DNA of 64,000 nt from Thalassospira sp. (GTDB lineage: Bacteria > Pseudomonadota > Alphaproteobacteria > Rhodospirillales > Thalassospiraceae), in the NCBI RefSeq assembly GCF_030690045.1, contig NZ_JAUYHK010000016.1, forward strand, positions 496,001 to 560,000. The letters are read 5' to 3'. This document shows positions 24,303 to 35,029 of this stretch, one piece after another. The notes below the pieces were generated by a model. That model was not told the DNA's origin. It saw only the letters and a program-made list of their open reading frames with translations, and did no database searches. The translations under genes were made by a program, and so were the position numbers. Position 1 is the stretch's first letter. Each line of letters begins with the position of its first letter.

Positions 24303-26585
24303 TTAACCGTGTTCTGCCTCGTGGGCGGCAAGGGCCGCCAGATTGACCAGATCGTTGACTGTTGCCCCCATCTGGGTGATCTGGGCGGGTTTCGCCAGCC
24401 CGATCATCACCGGGCCAATCACCGTGCCACCGCCCAACTTGCCCAGAAGTTTCGATGCCGTCGTTGCCGCATGCAGGGCCGGCATCACCAGAATATTGGC
24501 CGGACCGGACAAACGACAGAACGGATAAAGCTTCAAAAGTTCGGTATCGAGCGCAACATCAACCGCCATATCGCCATCAAATTCAAAATCAACCTGACCG
24601 GCCTTGAGGATTTCCACCGCCTCGCGGATACGGTCCGTATCCTCGGTCCATGGATTGCCGAAGGTCGAATGCGAAATCATTGCCACACGCGGTTCATGGC
24701 CCAGTTGCCGGGCTTTTTGCGCCGCCTGAATGGCAATTTCTGCCAGTTGTTCGGCATCGGGCACGTCATGAACACGGGTATCGGCGATAAACACCGTCCG
24801 GCCCTTGGCAATCGCAATCGACAGACCCATCGGAATCTCGCCTTCCTTGGCGTCGATCACAGCACTGATATCGGTAAAGCTGCGATGGAAATTGCGGGTC
24901 AGGCCGGTAATCAGGCCATCGGCATGGCCTTTTGCCACCATGGCTGCCGCAAACACATTGCGTTTCTGATTGACCATGCGCTGACAATCACGCCACAGGA
25001 ATCCCTTGCGCTGTAACCGCTCATACAAAAATTCCGCATAATCGCGGTTCGATTTGCTGAGTGCGGCATTGCTGATTTCCACCCCGTCCAGGCTTTCAAT
25101 GCCAAGACCCTTTGCGGTTTCGGCAATGCGGTCTTCGCGCCCGATCAGAATCGGTGTGCCATAGCCGGAATTGCGGAAAGCAACAGCGGCACGGATCACC
25201 GTTTCTTCTTCGCCTTCGGCAAAGGCGATGCGTTTGGGATGGGCGCGGACATAATCGGAAATCAGTTGCAGATGCGATGCCGTCGGATCCAGACGCGACC
25301 GCAACTGGTTTTCATATTCCACCATGTCGAAAATCGGACGGCGGGCAACGCCGCTATCCATGGCGGCCTGCGCCACAGCCTTGGGCACCGCGATGATCAG
25401 GCGTGGGTCAAACGGGGCGGGAATGATATATTCCGGGCCATAGCGCAACCGACGCCCGGAATAGGCCGCCGCCACCTCGTCGGGCACATCTTCGCGCGCC
25501 AGTGCTGCCACCGCATGGGCGGCAGCAATTTTCATATCCTCATTGATGGTCGAGGCCTGAACATCCAGCGCCCCGCGGAAGATATAGGGGAAACCCAGAA
25601 CATTGTTGATCTGGTTGGCATAATCCGACCGCCCGGTCGCACAAATCGCATCACTGCGAATCGCCGCCACTTCTTCGGGGCTGATTTCCGGGTCCGGATT
25701 GGCCATCGCAAAAATGATCGGGTTTTTGGCCATGCCTTTGACCATCGCGCCCGTCACCGCCCCCCTGACCGACAGGCCAAAGAACGCATCGGCGCCGACC
25801 ATGGCTTCTTCAAGGGTACGGGCATCGGTTTGGGCGGCATGGGCCGATTTCCACTGATTCATGCCATCTTCACGGCCCTTGTAAATCACCCCGCGCGAAT
25901 CGCACATAATGACATTATCGGGGTTCACCCCCATGCTTTTGACCAGTTCGGCACAGGCAATTGCCGCCGCCCCGGCACCATTGACCACCAGCCTGATTTC
26001 CGAAAGCTTGCGCCCGGTCAGATCACAGGCATTGATCAGGCCCGATGCGGCAATGATCGCAGTACCGTGCTGGTCATCATGAAACACCGGAATGTCCATG
26101 ATTTCGCGCAGGCGTTGTTCAATGATGAAACATTCCGGGGCCTTGATGTCTTCCAGATTGATGCCGCCAAAGGTCGCCCCCAAAAAGCGCACGCAATTGA
26201 CAAATTCATCGACATCTTCGGTCGATACTTCCAGATCCATGCCGTCAACATCGGCAAAGCGTTTGAACAGCACCGCCTTGCCTTCCATCACCGGCTTGGA
26301 CGCCAGTGCGCCCAGATTGCCAAGACCCAGAACCGCCGTGCCATTGGAAATCACCGCCACAAGGTTGCCCTTGGAGGTGTAATCATAGGCAGTCGCCGGA
26401 TTTTTGGCGATTTCCAGACAGGGAACGGCAACACCGGGTGAATAGGCCAGCGACAGGTCGCGCTGGGTGGTCAGCGGCTTTGACGCGGTGATTTCGATCT
26501 TGCCGGGGCGGCCACTTGAATGGAACAGCAACGCTTCGCGGTCACTGACCCTGATTTCATTTTCTTCCATATGCTTCACTGACAT
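24303..26585 (-). CDS. maeB: NADP-dependent malic enzyme with phosphotransacetylase domain (MaeB type)
   Basis: 760 residues. Decarboxylates malate to pyruvate with NADPH. Malic domain at about 20-160 (SLAYSPGVAVPCLEIAKNPA, YTSKGNLVAVISNGTAVLGLG), NAD-binding domain about 165-420 (VVNGAGAAAIACAELVKSMG), and a C-terminal PTA-like domain about 440-755 (KRIAFAEGEEETVIRAAV, NPWTEDTDRIREAVEIL) that is regulatory and non-catalytic in known MaeB enzymes. The start may be Met1 or Met6. Confidence 0.95.
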   Translation of the reverse strand: MSVKHMEENEIRVSDREALLFHSSGRPGKIEITASKPLTTQRDLSLAYSPGVAVPCLEIAKNPATAYDYTSKGNLVAVISNGTAVLGLGNLGALASKPVMEGKAVLFKRFADVDGMDLEVSTEDVDEFVNCVRFLGATFGGINLEDIKAPECFIIEQRLREIMDIPVFHDDQHGTAIIAASGLINACDLTGRKLSEIRLVVNGAGAAAIACAELVKSMGVNPDNVIMCDSRGVIYKGREDGMNQWKSAHAAQTDARTLEEAMVGADAFFGLSVRGAVTGAMVKGMAKNPIIFAMANPDPEISPEEVAAIRSDAICATGRSDYANQINNVLGFPYIFRGALDVQASTINEDMKIAAAHAVAALAREDVPDEVAAAYSGRRLRYGPEYIIPAPFDPRLIIAVPKAVAQAAMDSGVARRPIFDMVEYENQLRSRLDPTASHLQLISDYVRAHPKRIAFAEGEEETVIRAAVAFRNSGYGTPILIGREDRIAETAKGLGIESLDGVEISNAALSKSNRDYAEFLYERLQRKGFLWRDCQRMVNQKRNVFAAAMVAKGHADGLITGLTRNFHRSFTDISAVIDAKEGEIPMGLSIAIAKGRTVFIADTRVHDVPDAEQLAEIAIQAAQKARQLGHEPRVAMISHSTFGNPWTEDTDRIREAVEILKAGQVDFEFDGDMAVDVALDTELLKLYPFCRLSGPANILVMPALHAATTASKLLGKLGGGTVIGPVMIGLAKPAQITQMGATVNDLVNLAALAAHEAEHG

Positions 26586-26755
26586 CTGCGAGGTGGTGGG
26601 AAAAGATGCACATCGCGCGGGGTCCTGACCCGCGCCACATCAACCGGGTCTGCCAATAAATCAGGCTTGCGCCGCCGGGTCAAAGGCGACGTTAACGGCA
26701 ACCGTAAAAATGCGTAATGTTTTTAGGATGTTGCGGTGCAGCAATGCGAAACGGA

Positions 26756-26792
26756 CCTAAAAAAACGACCCCGGCAGGAACCGGGATCGTTT
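26756..26792 (-). terminator. Intrinsic terminator after the glycine-zipper protein gene
   Basis: On the minus strand AAACGATCCCGG pairs with CCGGGGTCGTTT (one T-G wobble) around a 6-nt loop, followed by a T tract. Confidence 0.8.
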
Positions 26793-26826
26793 CAAAATAT
26801 CATCTGCCATCCCAAACCGGGCGGGC

Positions 26827-27339
26827 TTAATCCGCCAGCAGGTTTTTCTGATGCAAATGGATGTTGGTGGCACCGTTTTCTTCAAGGATTTTGCGGGCAT
26901 TGGCTTCGGCCGGGGCATGGCCCGGTTCGATCCGCACCCATAAAATCACCGACCCGGCATTGACCGCACGGGCAAAATCCTCGGTATGGGGGGTGGATGT
27001 CACCTCGCCGATAAATTCCCGAAGGGCAACCGCGCCAACCCCGGCCCCGATTGCCAGCGCCACAGGTGCCGTTGCCACCCCGCCAAACAGCGCAATTGCG
27101 CCCGATGCCACCAATGGCACCTCGTATTTGGCTTCGCCGACCAGTGCAGTCAGGACGTCCGACCATGAACGGCCATCTTCGCCAGCGACATCAATCGATT
27201 CGTGCGAACTCAGCACCGAAAGATCGGTGCGGGCGAACCCGCTGGCCAAAAGAGCGCGGATGGCGGCATCAAAACGGTCTTTGGTATCAAACACGCCCAC
27301 CAGTTCCGGCGCGGGCCGGGTCGCTGTTTCTGTTGTCAT
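26827..27339 (-). CDS. Hypothetical protein with YflT-like N-terminus and glycine-zipper membrane segment
   Basis: 170 residues from the ATG at 27339, with TGGAGA 8 bases upstream; the ATG at 27390 was rejected. Residues 14-52 (ELVGVFDTKDRFDAAIRALLAS followed by GFARTDLSVLSS, written in two parts) resemble the N-terminal fold of the general-stress protein YflT/17M. A glycine/alanine-rich hydrophobic stretch at about 75-112 (GAIALFGGVATAPVALAIGA) may insert in membranes. A C-terminal region ends EENGATNIHLHQ. Function unknown; an AT-rich palindrome lies just upstream. Confidence 0.75.
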   Translation of the reverse strand: MTTETATRPAPELVGVFDTKDRFDAAIRALLASGFARTDLSVLSSHESIDVAGEDGRSWSDVLTALVGEAKYEVPLVASGAIALFGGVATAPVALAIGAGVGAVALREFIGEVTSTPHTEDFARAVNAGSVILWVRIEPGHAPAEANARKILEENGATNIHLHQKNLLAD

Positions 27340-27361
27340 TTCAGTCTCCACTGGTCGCTGA

Positions 27362-27381
27362 TTATCATGATAATTTATCAT
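27362..27381. promoter_or_regulatory. AT-rich overlapping palindromes, Fur-box-like
   Basis: TTATCATGATAA (27362-27373) is a perfect 12-bp palindrome and overlaps ATGATAA-T-TTATCAT (27367-27381). The pattern resembles the TGATAAT-type arms of Fur sites with one base missing per arm. It lies 23-42 bases upstream of the 170-residue protein's ATG and 73 bases before mutS. Confidence 0.4.
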
Positions 27382-27453
27382 ATTTTGCAAAACTTTAGGG
27401 CTAAATAACGACCGCTCTCGCCTTTATTTTCCGGGTTTGCTATCACTATCGCC

Positions 27454-30177
27454 ATGAACCAGATGCCCGATCATTCCAATACCACACCCGATGCCCCCGA
27501 CTTTTCATTGGAGGGGGCAACACCCATGATGGTGCAGTTCCTTGCGATCAAGGAACAGTATCAGGATTGCCTGCTGTTTTATCGCATGGGCGATTTTTAC
27601 GAGCTGTTCTTTGACGATGCAGTCAAGGCCGCCGAGGCGCTTGATATTGCCCTGACCAAACGCGGCAAACATCAGGGTAACGAAATTCCGATGGCCGGGG
27701 TTCCGGTCCACAGTCACGAAACCTATTTGCAGCGGCTGATTCGCAAAGGTTTCCGGGTTGCCGTCTGCGAACAGATGGAAGACCCGGCCGAGGCCAAGAA
27801 ACGCGGGGCCAAATCGGTGGTCAAACGCGATGTCGTGCGCCTGATCACGCCCGGCACCCTGACCGAAGACAGTCTTCTGGATGCCCGCCGCCACAATTAT
27901 CTGGTCGCCGTATCGGAAAGCCGTGGCAAACTGGGCGTTGCGTGGCTCGATATGTCCACCAGCGAATTTTGCGTTCAGCCTTGCGATCTGGCCGATCTGG
28001 CCGCGACGCTGGCGCGGCTCGACCCCGGCGAAATCCTGATGCCGGATCGGCTTTTGGCGCGGCCTGAACTGTTTGATCTTTATGCCGATTATAAAAACAT
28101 CATCACGCCGCAACCCTCGGCACGGTTTGATGCCGACAATGCCGAATTGCGCCTGAAAAAACTGTATGAAGTCGCCGCCCTTGATGCTTTTGGCGGGTTT
28201 GAACGTGCCGAATTATCCGCCGCAGGGGCGCTGATTGATTATGTCGATCTGACCCAGAAGGGCCAGATGCCCCGCCTGTCGCCGCCGGTGCGCATGGCAC
28301 AGGGGGCGTTGATGGAAATCGATGCCGCCACCCGGCGCAGTCTGGAACTGAGCCAGACCCAAAGCGGCGCGCGCAAGGGATCGTTGTTGTCGGTTATTGA
28401 CCGTACCCGTACCGGGGCCGGTGCGCGTCTGTTGGCAGCCCGGCTGGCCGCCCCCCTGACCGATGCGGCGGCCATCAACAAACGTCTTGATCTGGTCGGC
28501 TGGTTTCATGATCAGGATGATATCCGCCACGATCTGCGCGATGCATTGGGACAGTGCCCCGATATCGAACGCGCCCTGTCGCGCCTGTCGGTCGGGCGTG
28601 GCGGCCCGCGCGATCTGGCCGCCCTGCGTGATGGCCTGTCCTGTGCCTTTGCCATCGCAAATTTGCTGGATCACCCCGGCTCCGACCGGCTGGCCGCCAT
28701 GCCCGCTGCCCTTGCCGATCATTTGCGCGATATGGGCCATCATGGCGATCTGATTGATTTGCTGCGCCGGTCTTTGGCCGAAGAATTGCCGCTTATGGCA
28801 CGCGATGGCGGCTTTATTGCCCAAGGCTATCACCCGCCGCTTGATGAATTGCGCAGCCTGTCACGCGAAAGCAAAAAGCTGATTGCCAATTTACAGGCGA
28901 ATTATACGGATCAGACGGGTATTTCCAGCCTTAAGGTCAAACACAATAACGTATTGGGATATTTTATCGAGGTTCCGGCCAAACAGGGCGACCGGATGAT
29001 GGGCGACCCGCAATTCATTCATCGTCAGACGATGGCCAATGCTGTGCGCTTTACCACCGTCGATTTGTCGGAACTGGAAAGCAAGGTTTCCAAGGCCGCC
29101 GATCAGGCGATGGCCGTCGAACTTGAATTGTTTGAAACACTGGTGCAGGGCGTTCTGGCCCATGCCGATGCCATTGCATTGTGTGCCGGCGCACTTGCCG
29201 CCCTTGATGTGTCGTCAGCCCTGGCGGAACTGGCACGGGATCGCGATTGCGTGCGCCCCCATATTGATAACAGTCTGGCCTTTGACATTCGCGGCGGACG
29301 TCACCCGGTGGTCGAGGCCGCCTTGCGCGATTCGGGCGATTCACCCTTTGTCGCCAATGATTGCCGCCTTGAAGATGCCCAAAAACTGTGGCTGATTACC
29401 GGGCCGAACATGGCGGGTAAATCGACCTTTCTGCGCCAGAATGCCCTGATTGCCGTTCTGGCGCAAATCGGGGCGTTTGTGCCCGCACAATCCGCCCATA
29501 TCGGCGTGATCGACCGGCTGTTTTCGCGGGTCGGGGCGGCCGATGATCTGGCACGGGGCCGGTCAACCTTCATGGTTGAAATGGTTGAAACCGCCGCCAT
29601 TCTTAATCAGGCAACCGCACGATCATTGGTGATACTTGATGAAATCGGCCGAGGAACGGCGACCTATGACGGATTGTCGATTGCCTGGGCGGTGGTGGAA
29701 AACCTGCATGAGGTCAATCAGTGCCGCGGCCTGTTTGCCACCCATTATCATGAATTGACCGCACTGGCGGCAACGCTGGCGCATTTGTCGTGCCACACCA
29801 TGCTGATCAAGGAATGGCAGGGCGAAGTCGTGTTCCTGCACGAAGTCGGCCCCGGCAGTGCCGACCGGTCTTATGGCATTCATGTCGCCCGTCTGGCCGG
29901 ATTGCCGCGGGGTGTGACCAAACGCGCCGAACAGGTCCTTAAAACCCTGGAAAAGGGCGAACAGGGCGGCGCTGTTGCCCGCCTTGCCGATGATCTGCCC
30001 TTGTTTGCGGTCGCGCTGAAACAGGCGGAAAAAGAAGAAAAAACGGCGGAACCCTTGCTGTCACCGGCACAAAAGGCGGTGCTGGACGCGGTATCAGCCC
30101 TTGATCCCGATGAAATGACGCCGCGCGACGCACTGGAAACGCTGTATCGGTTGCGGATGCTGGGCCGTGACGCATAA
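27454..30177 (+). CDS. mutS: DNA mismatch repair protein MutS
   Basis: 907 residues. Recognises base mismatches and small loops. The mismatch-binding domain holds the Phe-x-Glu motif region ([19 protein letters not shown], about 47-65). Connector, core and clamp domains follow. The ATPase has Walker [10 protein letters not shown] near 650, [14 protein letters not shown] and Walker [16 protein letters not shown]; the HTH region and C-terminal tail end at [11 protein letters not shown]. Convergent or divergent partners mutL are not present. 38 bp before glnD. Confidence 0.97.
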   Translation: MNQMPDHSNTTPDAPDFSLEGATPMMVQFLAIKEQYQDCLLFYRMGDFYELFFDDAVKAAEALDIALTKRGKHQGNEIPMAGVPVHSHETYLQRLIRKGFRVAVCEQMEDPAEAKKRGAKSVVKRDVVRLITPGTLTEDSLLDARRHNYLVAVSESRGKLGVAWLDMSTSEFCVQPCDLADLAATLARLDPGEILMPDRLLARPELFDLYADYKNIITPQPSARFDADNAELRLKKLYEVAALDAFGGFERAELSAAGALIDYVDLTQKGQMPRLSPPVRMAQGALMEIDAATRRSLELSQTQSGARKGSLLSVIDRTRTGAGARLLAARLAAPLTDAAAINKRLDLVGWFHDQDDIRHDLRDALGQCPDIERALSRLSVGRGGPRDLAALRDGLSCAFAIANLLDHPGSDRLAAMPAALADHLRDMGHHGDLIDLLRRSLAEELPLMARDGGFIAQGYHPPLDELRSLSRESKKLIANLQANYTDQTGISSLKVKHNNVLGYFIEVPAKQGDRMMGDPQFIHRQTMANAVRFTTVDLSELESKVSKAADQAMAVELELFETLVQGVLAHADAIALCAGALAALDVSSALAELARDRDCVRPHIDNSLAFDIRGGRHPVVEAALRDSGDSPFVANDCRLEDAQKLWLITGPNMAGKSTFLRQNALIAVLAQIGAFVPAQSAHIGVIDRLFSRVGAADDLARGRSTFMVEMVETAAILNQATARSLVILDEIGRGTATYDGLSIAWAVVENLHEVNQCRGLFATHYHELTALAATLAHLSCHTMLIKEWQGEVVFLHEVGPGSADRSYGIHVARLAGLPRGVTKRAEQVLKTLEKGEQGGAVARLADDLPLFAVALKQAEKEEKTAEPLLSPAQKAVLDAVSALDPDEMTPRDALETLYRLRMLGRDA

Positions 30178-30215
30178 TATTTTTGACATCGCCGAGAAGG
30201 ACAAAGTCCCCGACC

Positions 30216-32957
30216 ATGTATAAAGTCAAAAAACAGCGCGACATTATCGACCGCCGCGTGGTGTTTGCCGGTCTGGCGGCGGTTGCCGCCGATACATCGC
30301 TTAAAACCATCAAACAGCGTGCCGCCATCCTTGCCCGCCTCAAGGAGGCCTTGCAGCACGGTCGCACCGAAATCCGCCGTCGCTTTGAAGAAACCAATTC
30401 CGGCCATGATGCGGTGTTTTCATACAGCTTCCTGATCGACCAGATCGTCCGCGTTATTCATGATTACGCATCGCAATTTGCCTATCCGCTGCATAACCCG
30501 ACCCGCGAACAGCGCATGACGGTGGTCGCGGTCGGCGGGTATGGCCGGGGCGATATGGCCCCGCAATCAGATGTCGATATCCTGTTTCTGTTTCCCTATA
30601 AACAGACCGCGCACGGCGAACAGGTAGTGGAATATATCCTCTATATGCTGTGGGATCTGGGCCTGAAGGTCGGCCATGCCACCCGGTCGATTGATGATTG
30701 CCTGCGCATGGGCAAACAGGACATCACCATTCGGACCAACCTGCTTGAAAGCCGGTATGTCTGGGGGGATGAGGAAACCTATACGGTATTTCGCACCCGT
30801 TTCATGGACGAACTGGTCAAAACCACTGGCCATGAATTTATCGAGGCCAAACTGGGCGAACGGGATGACCGGCATTTGCGCATGGGCGATTCCCGCTATG
30901 TCGTTGAGCCCAATGTCAAGGATGGCAAGGGCGGTCTGCGTGATCTGCACACCCTGTTCTGGATCGGCAAATATCTGTATCGCGTCAATTCGCCGATGGA
31001 ACTGGTCGATCAAAAGGTTCTGACCCGCAAGGAAGCGCAGGGATTTCTCAAGGCGCAAAATTTCCTGTGGTCGGTGCGATGCTGGCTGCATTACCTGTCC
31101 AACCGCCCCGAAGACCGCCTGACCTTTGACATGCAGCGCGAAATCGCCACCCGGCTGGGCTATACCGATCATGCCGGGGCCAGTGGCGTTGAGCGGTTCA
31201 TGAAACACTATTATCTGATGGTCAAACATGTCGGCAATCTGACCCGGATTTTCTGTGCCGCCCTTGAAGAACGCCATCAGCGCCGCCCGTTGATCCGTTT
31301 TCCGGCACGATTCTTTGGCAACAAGGAAATTGACGGGTTCCAATTGCGCAATGACCGGCTGGCTGTTGAAAATCAGGAGGTGTTTCGCACCGACCCGGTT
31401 CGCATGTTGCAACTGTTTCTCGCCGCCCATCAAAACGGCATCGGCATTCATCCCGAAACTCTGCGCTGGGTCACCCAAAACCTGAAACTGGTGGACCGCA
31501 AGCTGCAAAAAGACCCCGTCGCCAACCAGATTTTTCTGAAAATCCTGTGCCATCGTGAAAGCCCGGACATTCCGCTGCGCAAAATGAACGAAGCCGGAAT
31601 TATGGGCCGGTTTCTGCCGGATTTCGGGCGCGTCGTCGCCCAGATGCAATATGATATGTATCATACCTATACGGTGGACGAACACACCATCCGCGCCATT
31701 GGTGTCCTGAACCAGATCGAAACCGGTGCCCTTGCCGACGAAGCCCCGGTGGCGACACAGGTGATTTCCAAGGTGATCTCGCGCGAGGTGCTGTATGTCG
31801 CCGTCCTGCTGCATGACATCGCCAAGGGACGCGGTGGCGATCATTCCGAACTGGGGGCCAAAGTCGCCCAAAAGCTTTGTCCGCGGCTGGGCCTGTCCCC
31901 CGCCGATACCGAAACCGTATCATGGCTGGTCAAGGCGCATCTGTGGATGAGCCTGACGGCATTCAAACGCGATATCAATGATCCAACCACGATTCGCGCC
32001 TTTGCCGATCTGGTGCAATCGCAGGAACGCTTACGCCTGTTGTTATGTCTGACGGTTGCCGATATCCGGGCGGTGGGGCCCAATGTCTGGAATGGCTGGA
32101 AGGCCACCCTGCTGCGGCAGCTTTATTACGCCACCGATGATTTGTTATCGGGCGGACTGAATGCCGATGACCGCGATGCCCGCGTGGCCCGCGCCCGTCA
32201 GGCGGTGCGCGATGCCCTGAAAAAATGGCCGCAATCAGATATCGATGATTTCATCGAACGCGGCTATCCGTCCTATTGGCTAAGTTTCGATACCAAAACC
32301 CACATCCATCACGCCAATCTGACCCGCGATGCCAAGGCCAAGGGGTCGGAAATCACCATTGATGTGCGGATTGAAACCGATATTGACGCCACCGAAATCA
32401 CCGTTCATGTCGCCGACCATCCCGGCCTGTTTTCTCAGATTGCCGGGGCGATGGCAGTTTGCGGGGCCAATATCGTCGATGCCAAAATCCTGACCCTTGC
32501 CGATGGCATGGCGCTGGACACTTTCTGGATTCAGGATGGCAATGGCGAAGCCTTTAACGACAAGGCCCGCCTTGATAAATTGCGCAGCACTCTGGAAAAG
32601 GTGATTTCCGGGCAAATGCGGCCCAGCCAGGAAATCGAAAAACGCCAGATTTCCGAAAACAAAAGCCGCACATCGGTCTTCCGGGTCGAACCCAATGTCA
32701 TCATCGACAACAAGGCCAGCCGCACCCATACCGTGATCGAAGTCACCGCGCGCGACCGGCAGGGATTGCTGTATGACATCACCCGGTCCCTGCGCGATCT
32801 TTCGCTACAAATTGCTTCGGCACGGATTTCAACCTTTGGCGAACGGGCGGTGGACGTGTTTTACGTCAAGGATATCTTTGGCCTGAAAATCGACAGCCGC
32901 ACCAAATTCACGCAAATCCGCGAAGCCCTGATCGAGGCGCTGAAATCGGAAGAATAA
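30216..32957 (+). CDS. glnD: Bifunctional [protein-PII] uridylyltransferase/uridylyl-removing enzyme GlnD
   Basis: 913 residues from the ATG at 30216; an in-frame TTG at 30183 was rejected. Senses glutamine and (de)uridylylates PII to control nitrogen metabolism. Nucleotidyltransferase site GGYGRGDMAPQSDVDILF near 108-125, HD domain with LLHDIAKGRGGDHSELG near 533-549, then two ACT domains (about 728-800 and 838-910: TVHVADHPGLFSQIAGAMA and TARDRQGLLYDITRSL). All key motifs intact. mutS-glnD-murJ is a common alphaproteobacterial order. Confidence 0.97.
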   Translation: MYKVKKQRDIIDRRVVFAGLAAVAADTSLKTIKQRAAILARLKEALQHGRTEIRRRFEETNSGHDAVFSYSFLIDQIVRVIHDYASQFAYPLHNPTREQRMTVVAVGGYGRGDMAPQSDVDILFLFPYKQTAHGEQVVEYILYMLWDLGLKVGHATRSIDDCLRMGKQDITIRTNLLESRYVWGDEETYTVFRTRFMDELVKTTGHEFIEAKLGERDDRHLRMGDSRYVVEPNVKDGKGGLRDLHTLFWIGKYLYRVNSPMELVDQKVLTRKEAQGFLKAQNFLWSVRCWLHYLSNRPEDRLTFDMQREIATRLGYTDHAGASGVERFMKHYYLMVKHVGNLTRIFCAALEERHQRRPLIRFPARFFGNKEIDGFQLRNDRLAVENQEVFRTDPVRMLQLFLAAHQNGIGIHPETLRWVTQNLKLVDRKLQKDPVANQIFLKILCHRESPDIPLRKMNEAGIMGRFLPDFGRVVAQMQYDMYHTYTVDEHTIRAIGVLNQIETGALADEAPVATQVISKVISREVLYVAVLLHDIAKGRGGDHSELGAKVAQKLCPRLGLSPADTETVSWLVKAHLWMSLTAFKRDINDPTTIRAFADLVQSQERLRLLLCLTVADIRAVGPNVWNGWKATLLRQLYYATDDLLSGGLNADDRDARVARARQAVRDALKKWPQSDIDDFIERGYPSYWLSFDTKTHIHHANLTRDAKAKGSEITIDVRIETDIDATEITVHVADHPGLFSQIAGAMAVCGANIVDAKILTLADGMALDTFWIQDGNGEAFNDKARLDKLRSTLEKVISGQMRPSQEIEKRQISENKSRTSVFRVEPNVIIDNKASRTHTVIEVTARDRQGLLYDITRSLRDLSLQIASARISTFGERAVDVFYVKDIFGLKIDSRTKFTQIREALIEALKSEE

Positions 32958-33336
32958 GGGAAAAGGGGTAAAGTCCGGGGGAGAGGAATTAAAAACATGA
33001 CGAGAGCCAGACCTGATCTCCGACCAGACATTTTGTGTCATGCACCAAAATGTCGTTTTCCTCGGAATGCAACCAGATTTGGGTGAGAACGGTCTGTTAT
33101 CGCTCTCGTCTGTCTTTAACAAAGCAGAGTCTCGTGTCCCAACGAATCCTCGGCAAGATCAATTTAGCCCATTGCACCCGGCTTCATCTGTGACGACCGT
33201 CACAAACTGCAAATGAATCTTATATTTTACGACAATCCCCTGTTACGACTTCCTTCACCTTCGGCTGGCAAAGTTATCCGCAATATGATCGGGGGCTTGC
33301 ACGCCGCCCTGATGACGGCCTTTCAAACGGAAAATC
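32958..33336. other. Intergenic region between glnD and murJ
   Basis: 379 bases without a supported gene. It holds one clear hairpin (33027-33054) and otherwise unremarkable sequence, including TGTGACGACCGTCACA at 33189-33204, an imperfect palindrome of the CRP/FNR type that could be regulatory. No RNA gene recognised. Confidence 0.4.
33027..33054 (+). terminator. Hairpin after glnD, possible terminator
   Basis: Perfect 9-bp stem GACATTTTG / CAAAATGTC with a 10-nt loop, followed by GTTTTC. Stem is AT-rich, so this may be a weak terminator or an operator. Confidence 0.5.
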
Positions 33337-34890
33337 ATGTCGCTTGTTCGCTCGATTGCCACCGTAAGTGGTTTTACCCTGCTTTCCCGCCTGTTGGGAT
33401 TTGCCCGTGACATCATGATTGCCGCGATGCTGGGCGCAGGCGGCATGGCAGATGCCTTTTTTGTTGCCTTCAAATTTCCCAACCTGTTTCGCCGCCTGTT
33501 TGGCGAAGGCGCGTTTTCCGCGGCCTTCATCCCGCTTCTGGCAGGCGACATTGAAAAACGCGGTCTGGAGGCCGCCCGCGAATTTGCCGCCCGTGCCATG
33601 GCGATGATGCTGGTAATTGTCGGGTTTCTGGTCGCGATCATTGAAATCACCATGCCGTGGGCAATGCATGTGATTGCGCCGGGTTTTGCCGATGATCCGG
33701 AAAAATTCGCGCTGGCCGTTGAATTGTCGCGTATTACCTTTCCCTATCTGGTGTTTATTTCGGCCGTTGCCCTGATGTCGGGTGTGCTCAATACCCTGCA
33801 TCATTATGCTGCGGCGGCCGCGGCGCCGATTGTGCTCAATATCTGCCTGATTGCCGCCTTGCTGGGCCTGACACCTTTTACCCAGACCAGCGCCCATGCC
33901 CTGTCATGGGGGGTGGCCGCCGCCGGGGTGGCGCAATTTATCTGGCTGGTTGTGGCTTGCAAACGCGCCGGATTTGCCATCCGCTGGCAATGGCCCAAAA
34001 TCGATGATCGCATCAAATTGCTGGGCAAACGCATGGTGCCGGGCATGATTGGCGCGGGTGTTTATCAGCTTAATCTTCTGATCGATACCATGCTGGCGAC
34101 CCTGGTATCCGACGGGGCGGTGTCATGGCTTTATTATGCCGACCGGGTGCATCAATTGCCGCTGGGCGTTATTGGCATTGCGGTTGGCACCGCCCTGTTG
34201 CCCACCCTGTCACGCCAATTGCAGGGTGATGACCCGGCAATCGCGATGTACAGCCAGAATCGCGGTATGGAAATCGCCCTGTTGCTGACCCTGCCTGCCG
34301 CTGTTGCGCTGGGGGTCATGGGAATGCCGCTGATCAATGTTTTGTTTCAGCGCGGGGCGTTTGGTGTGGATGAAACCCTTGCCACCGGCATGGCCTTGAC
34401 GGTGTTTGCCTTTGGCCTGCCCGCCGCCGTATTGGTCAAGGTTCTGGCCCCCGGATTCTTTGCCCGTGAAGATACCAAAACCCCGATCCGGATTGGCATT
34501 ATGGCGATGGTGCTCAACATCGTCCTGATCCTGTGTCTGATGCCGTTTTTCGGGCATCTGGGCATTGCGGCGGCAACGTCGGTTTCGGTCTGGATCAATG
34601 CCGCCTGTCTGGCAATTACCCTGCATCGGCGCGGCCATCTGGTATTTGATGCAAGGCTGCGTCGGCGGGTGCCGCGTATCGCGTTATCCTCTGCCCTGAT
34701 GGGGGCGGTGTTGTGGCTGGTGATTGATCTGGTCTGGCGTTTTGACGTGCCCACCCTTGAACGGGTGATCATGATGACGGTGATTGTGACCGGCGGTGTC
34801 GTGATTTACGGCCTGTCCGCCCAGCTTTCCGGGGCCACCCGCTTTTCGGAACTCAAAACCATCCTGCGGCGCGGCAAAACCGGCAGCTGA
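33337..34890 (+). CDS. murJ: Lipid II flippase MurJ
   Basis: 517 residues with about 14 hydrophobic spans. Flips lipid II across the inner membrane for peptidoglycan synthesis. N-terminal SLVRSIATVSGFTLLSRLLG and FARDIMIAAMLGAG, FFVAFKFPNLFRRLFGEGAF and PGMIGAGVYQLNLLIDTMLA are typical of the MOP/MurJ family. The conserved arginines of the central cavity (R in LSRLLGFARD and FKFPNLFRR) are present. Lies between glnD and trpS on the same strand. Confidence 0.95.
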   Translation: MSLVRSIATVSGFTLLSRLLGFARDIMIAAMLGAGGMADAFFVAFKFPNLFRRLFGEGAFSAAFIPLLAGDIEKRGLEAAREFAARAMAMMLVIVGFLVAIIEITMPWAMHVIAPGFADDPEKFALAVELSRITFPYLVFISAVALMSGVLNTLHHYAAAAAAPIVLNICLIAALLGLTPFTQTSAHALSWGVAAAGVAQFIWLVVACKRAGFAIRWQWPKIDDRIKLLGKRMVPGMIGAGVYQLNLLIDTMLATLVSDGAVSWLYYADRVHQLPLGVIGIAVGTALLPTLSRQLQGDDPAIAMYSQNRGMEIALLLTLPAAVALGVMGMPLINVLFQRGAFGVDETLATGMALTVFAFGLPAAVLVKVLAPGFFAREDTKTPIRIGIMAMVLNIVLILCLMPFFGHLGIAAATSVSVWINAACLAITLHRRGHLVFDARLRRRVPRIALSSALMGAVLWLVIDLVWRFDVPTLERVIMMTVIVTGGVVIYGLSAQLSGATRFSELKTILRRGKTGS

Positions 34891-35029
34891 CAATCCGATA
34901 AGCTCTTGACCAAAGGCTGCGCGAAAGATTAACTCCGCCGATCGATCTGCAAGCTCGTCCGCCGGCGGGTGTCCACAACCTGGCGGAGCTTGGGGATATT
35001 GTGTCAATTCTGGAAATGGACGACAGCAT

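Noticed and set aside
25239..26441. A 400-codon plus-strand frame
   Set aside because: Entirely antisense to maeB, whose domains are complete; no motif in the antisense product.
30567..31871. A 434-codon minus-strand frame
   Set aside because: Antisense to glnD and without domain resemblance.
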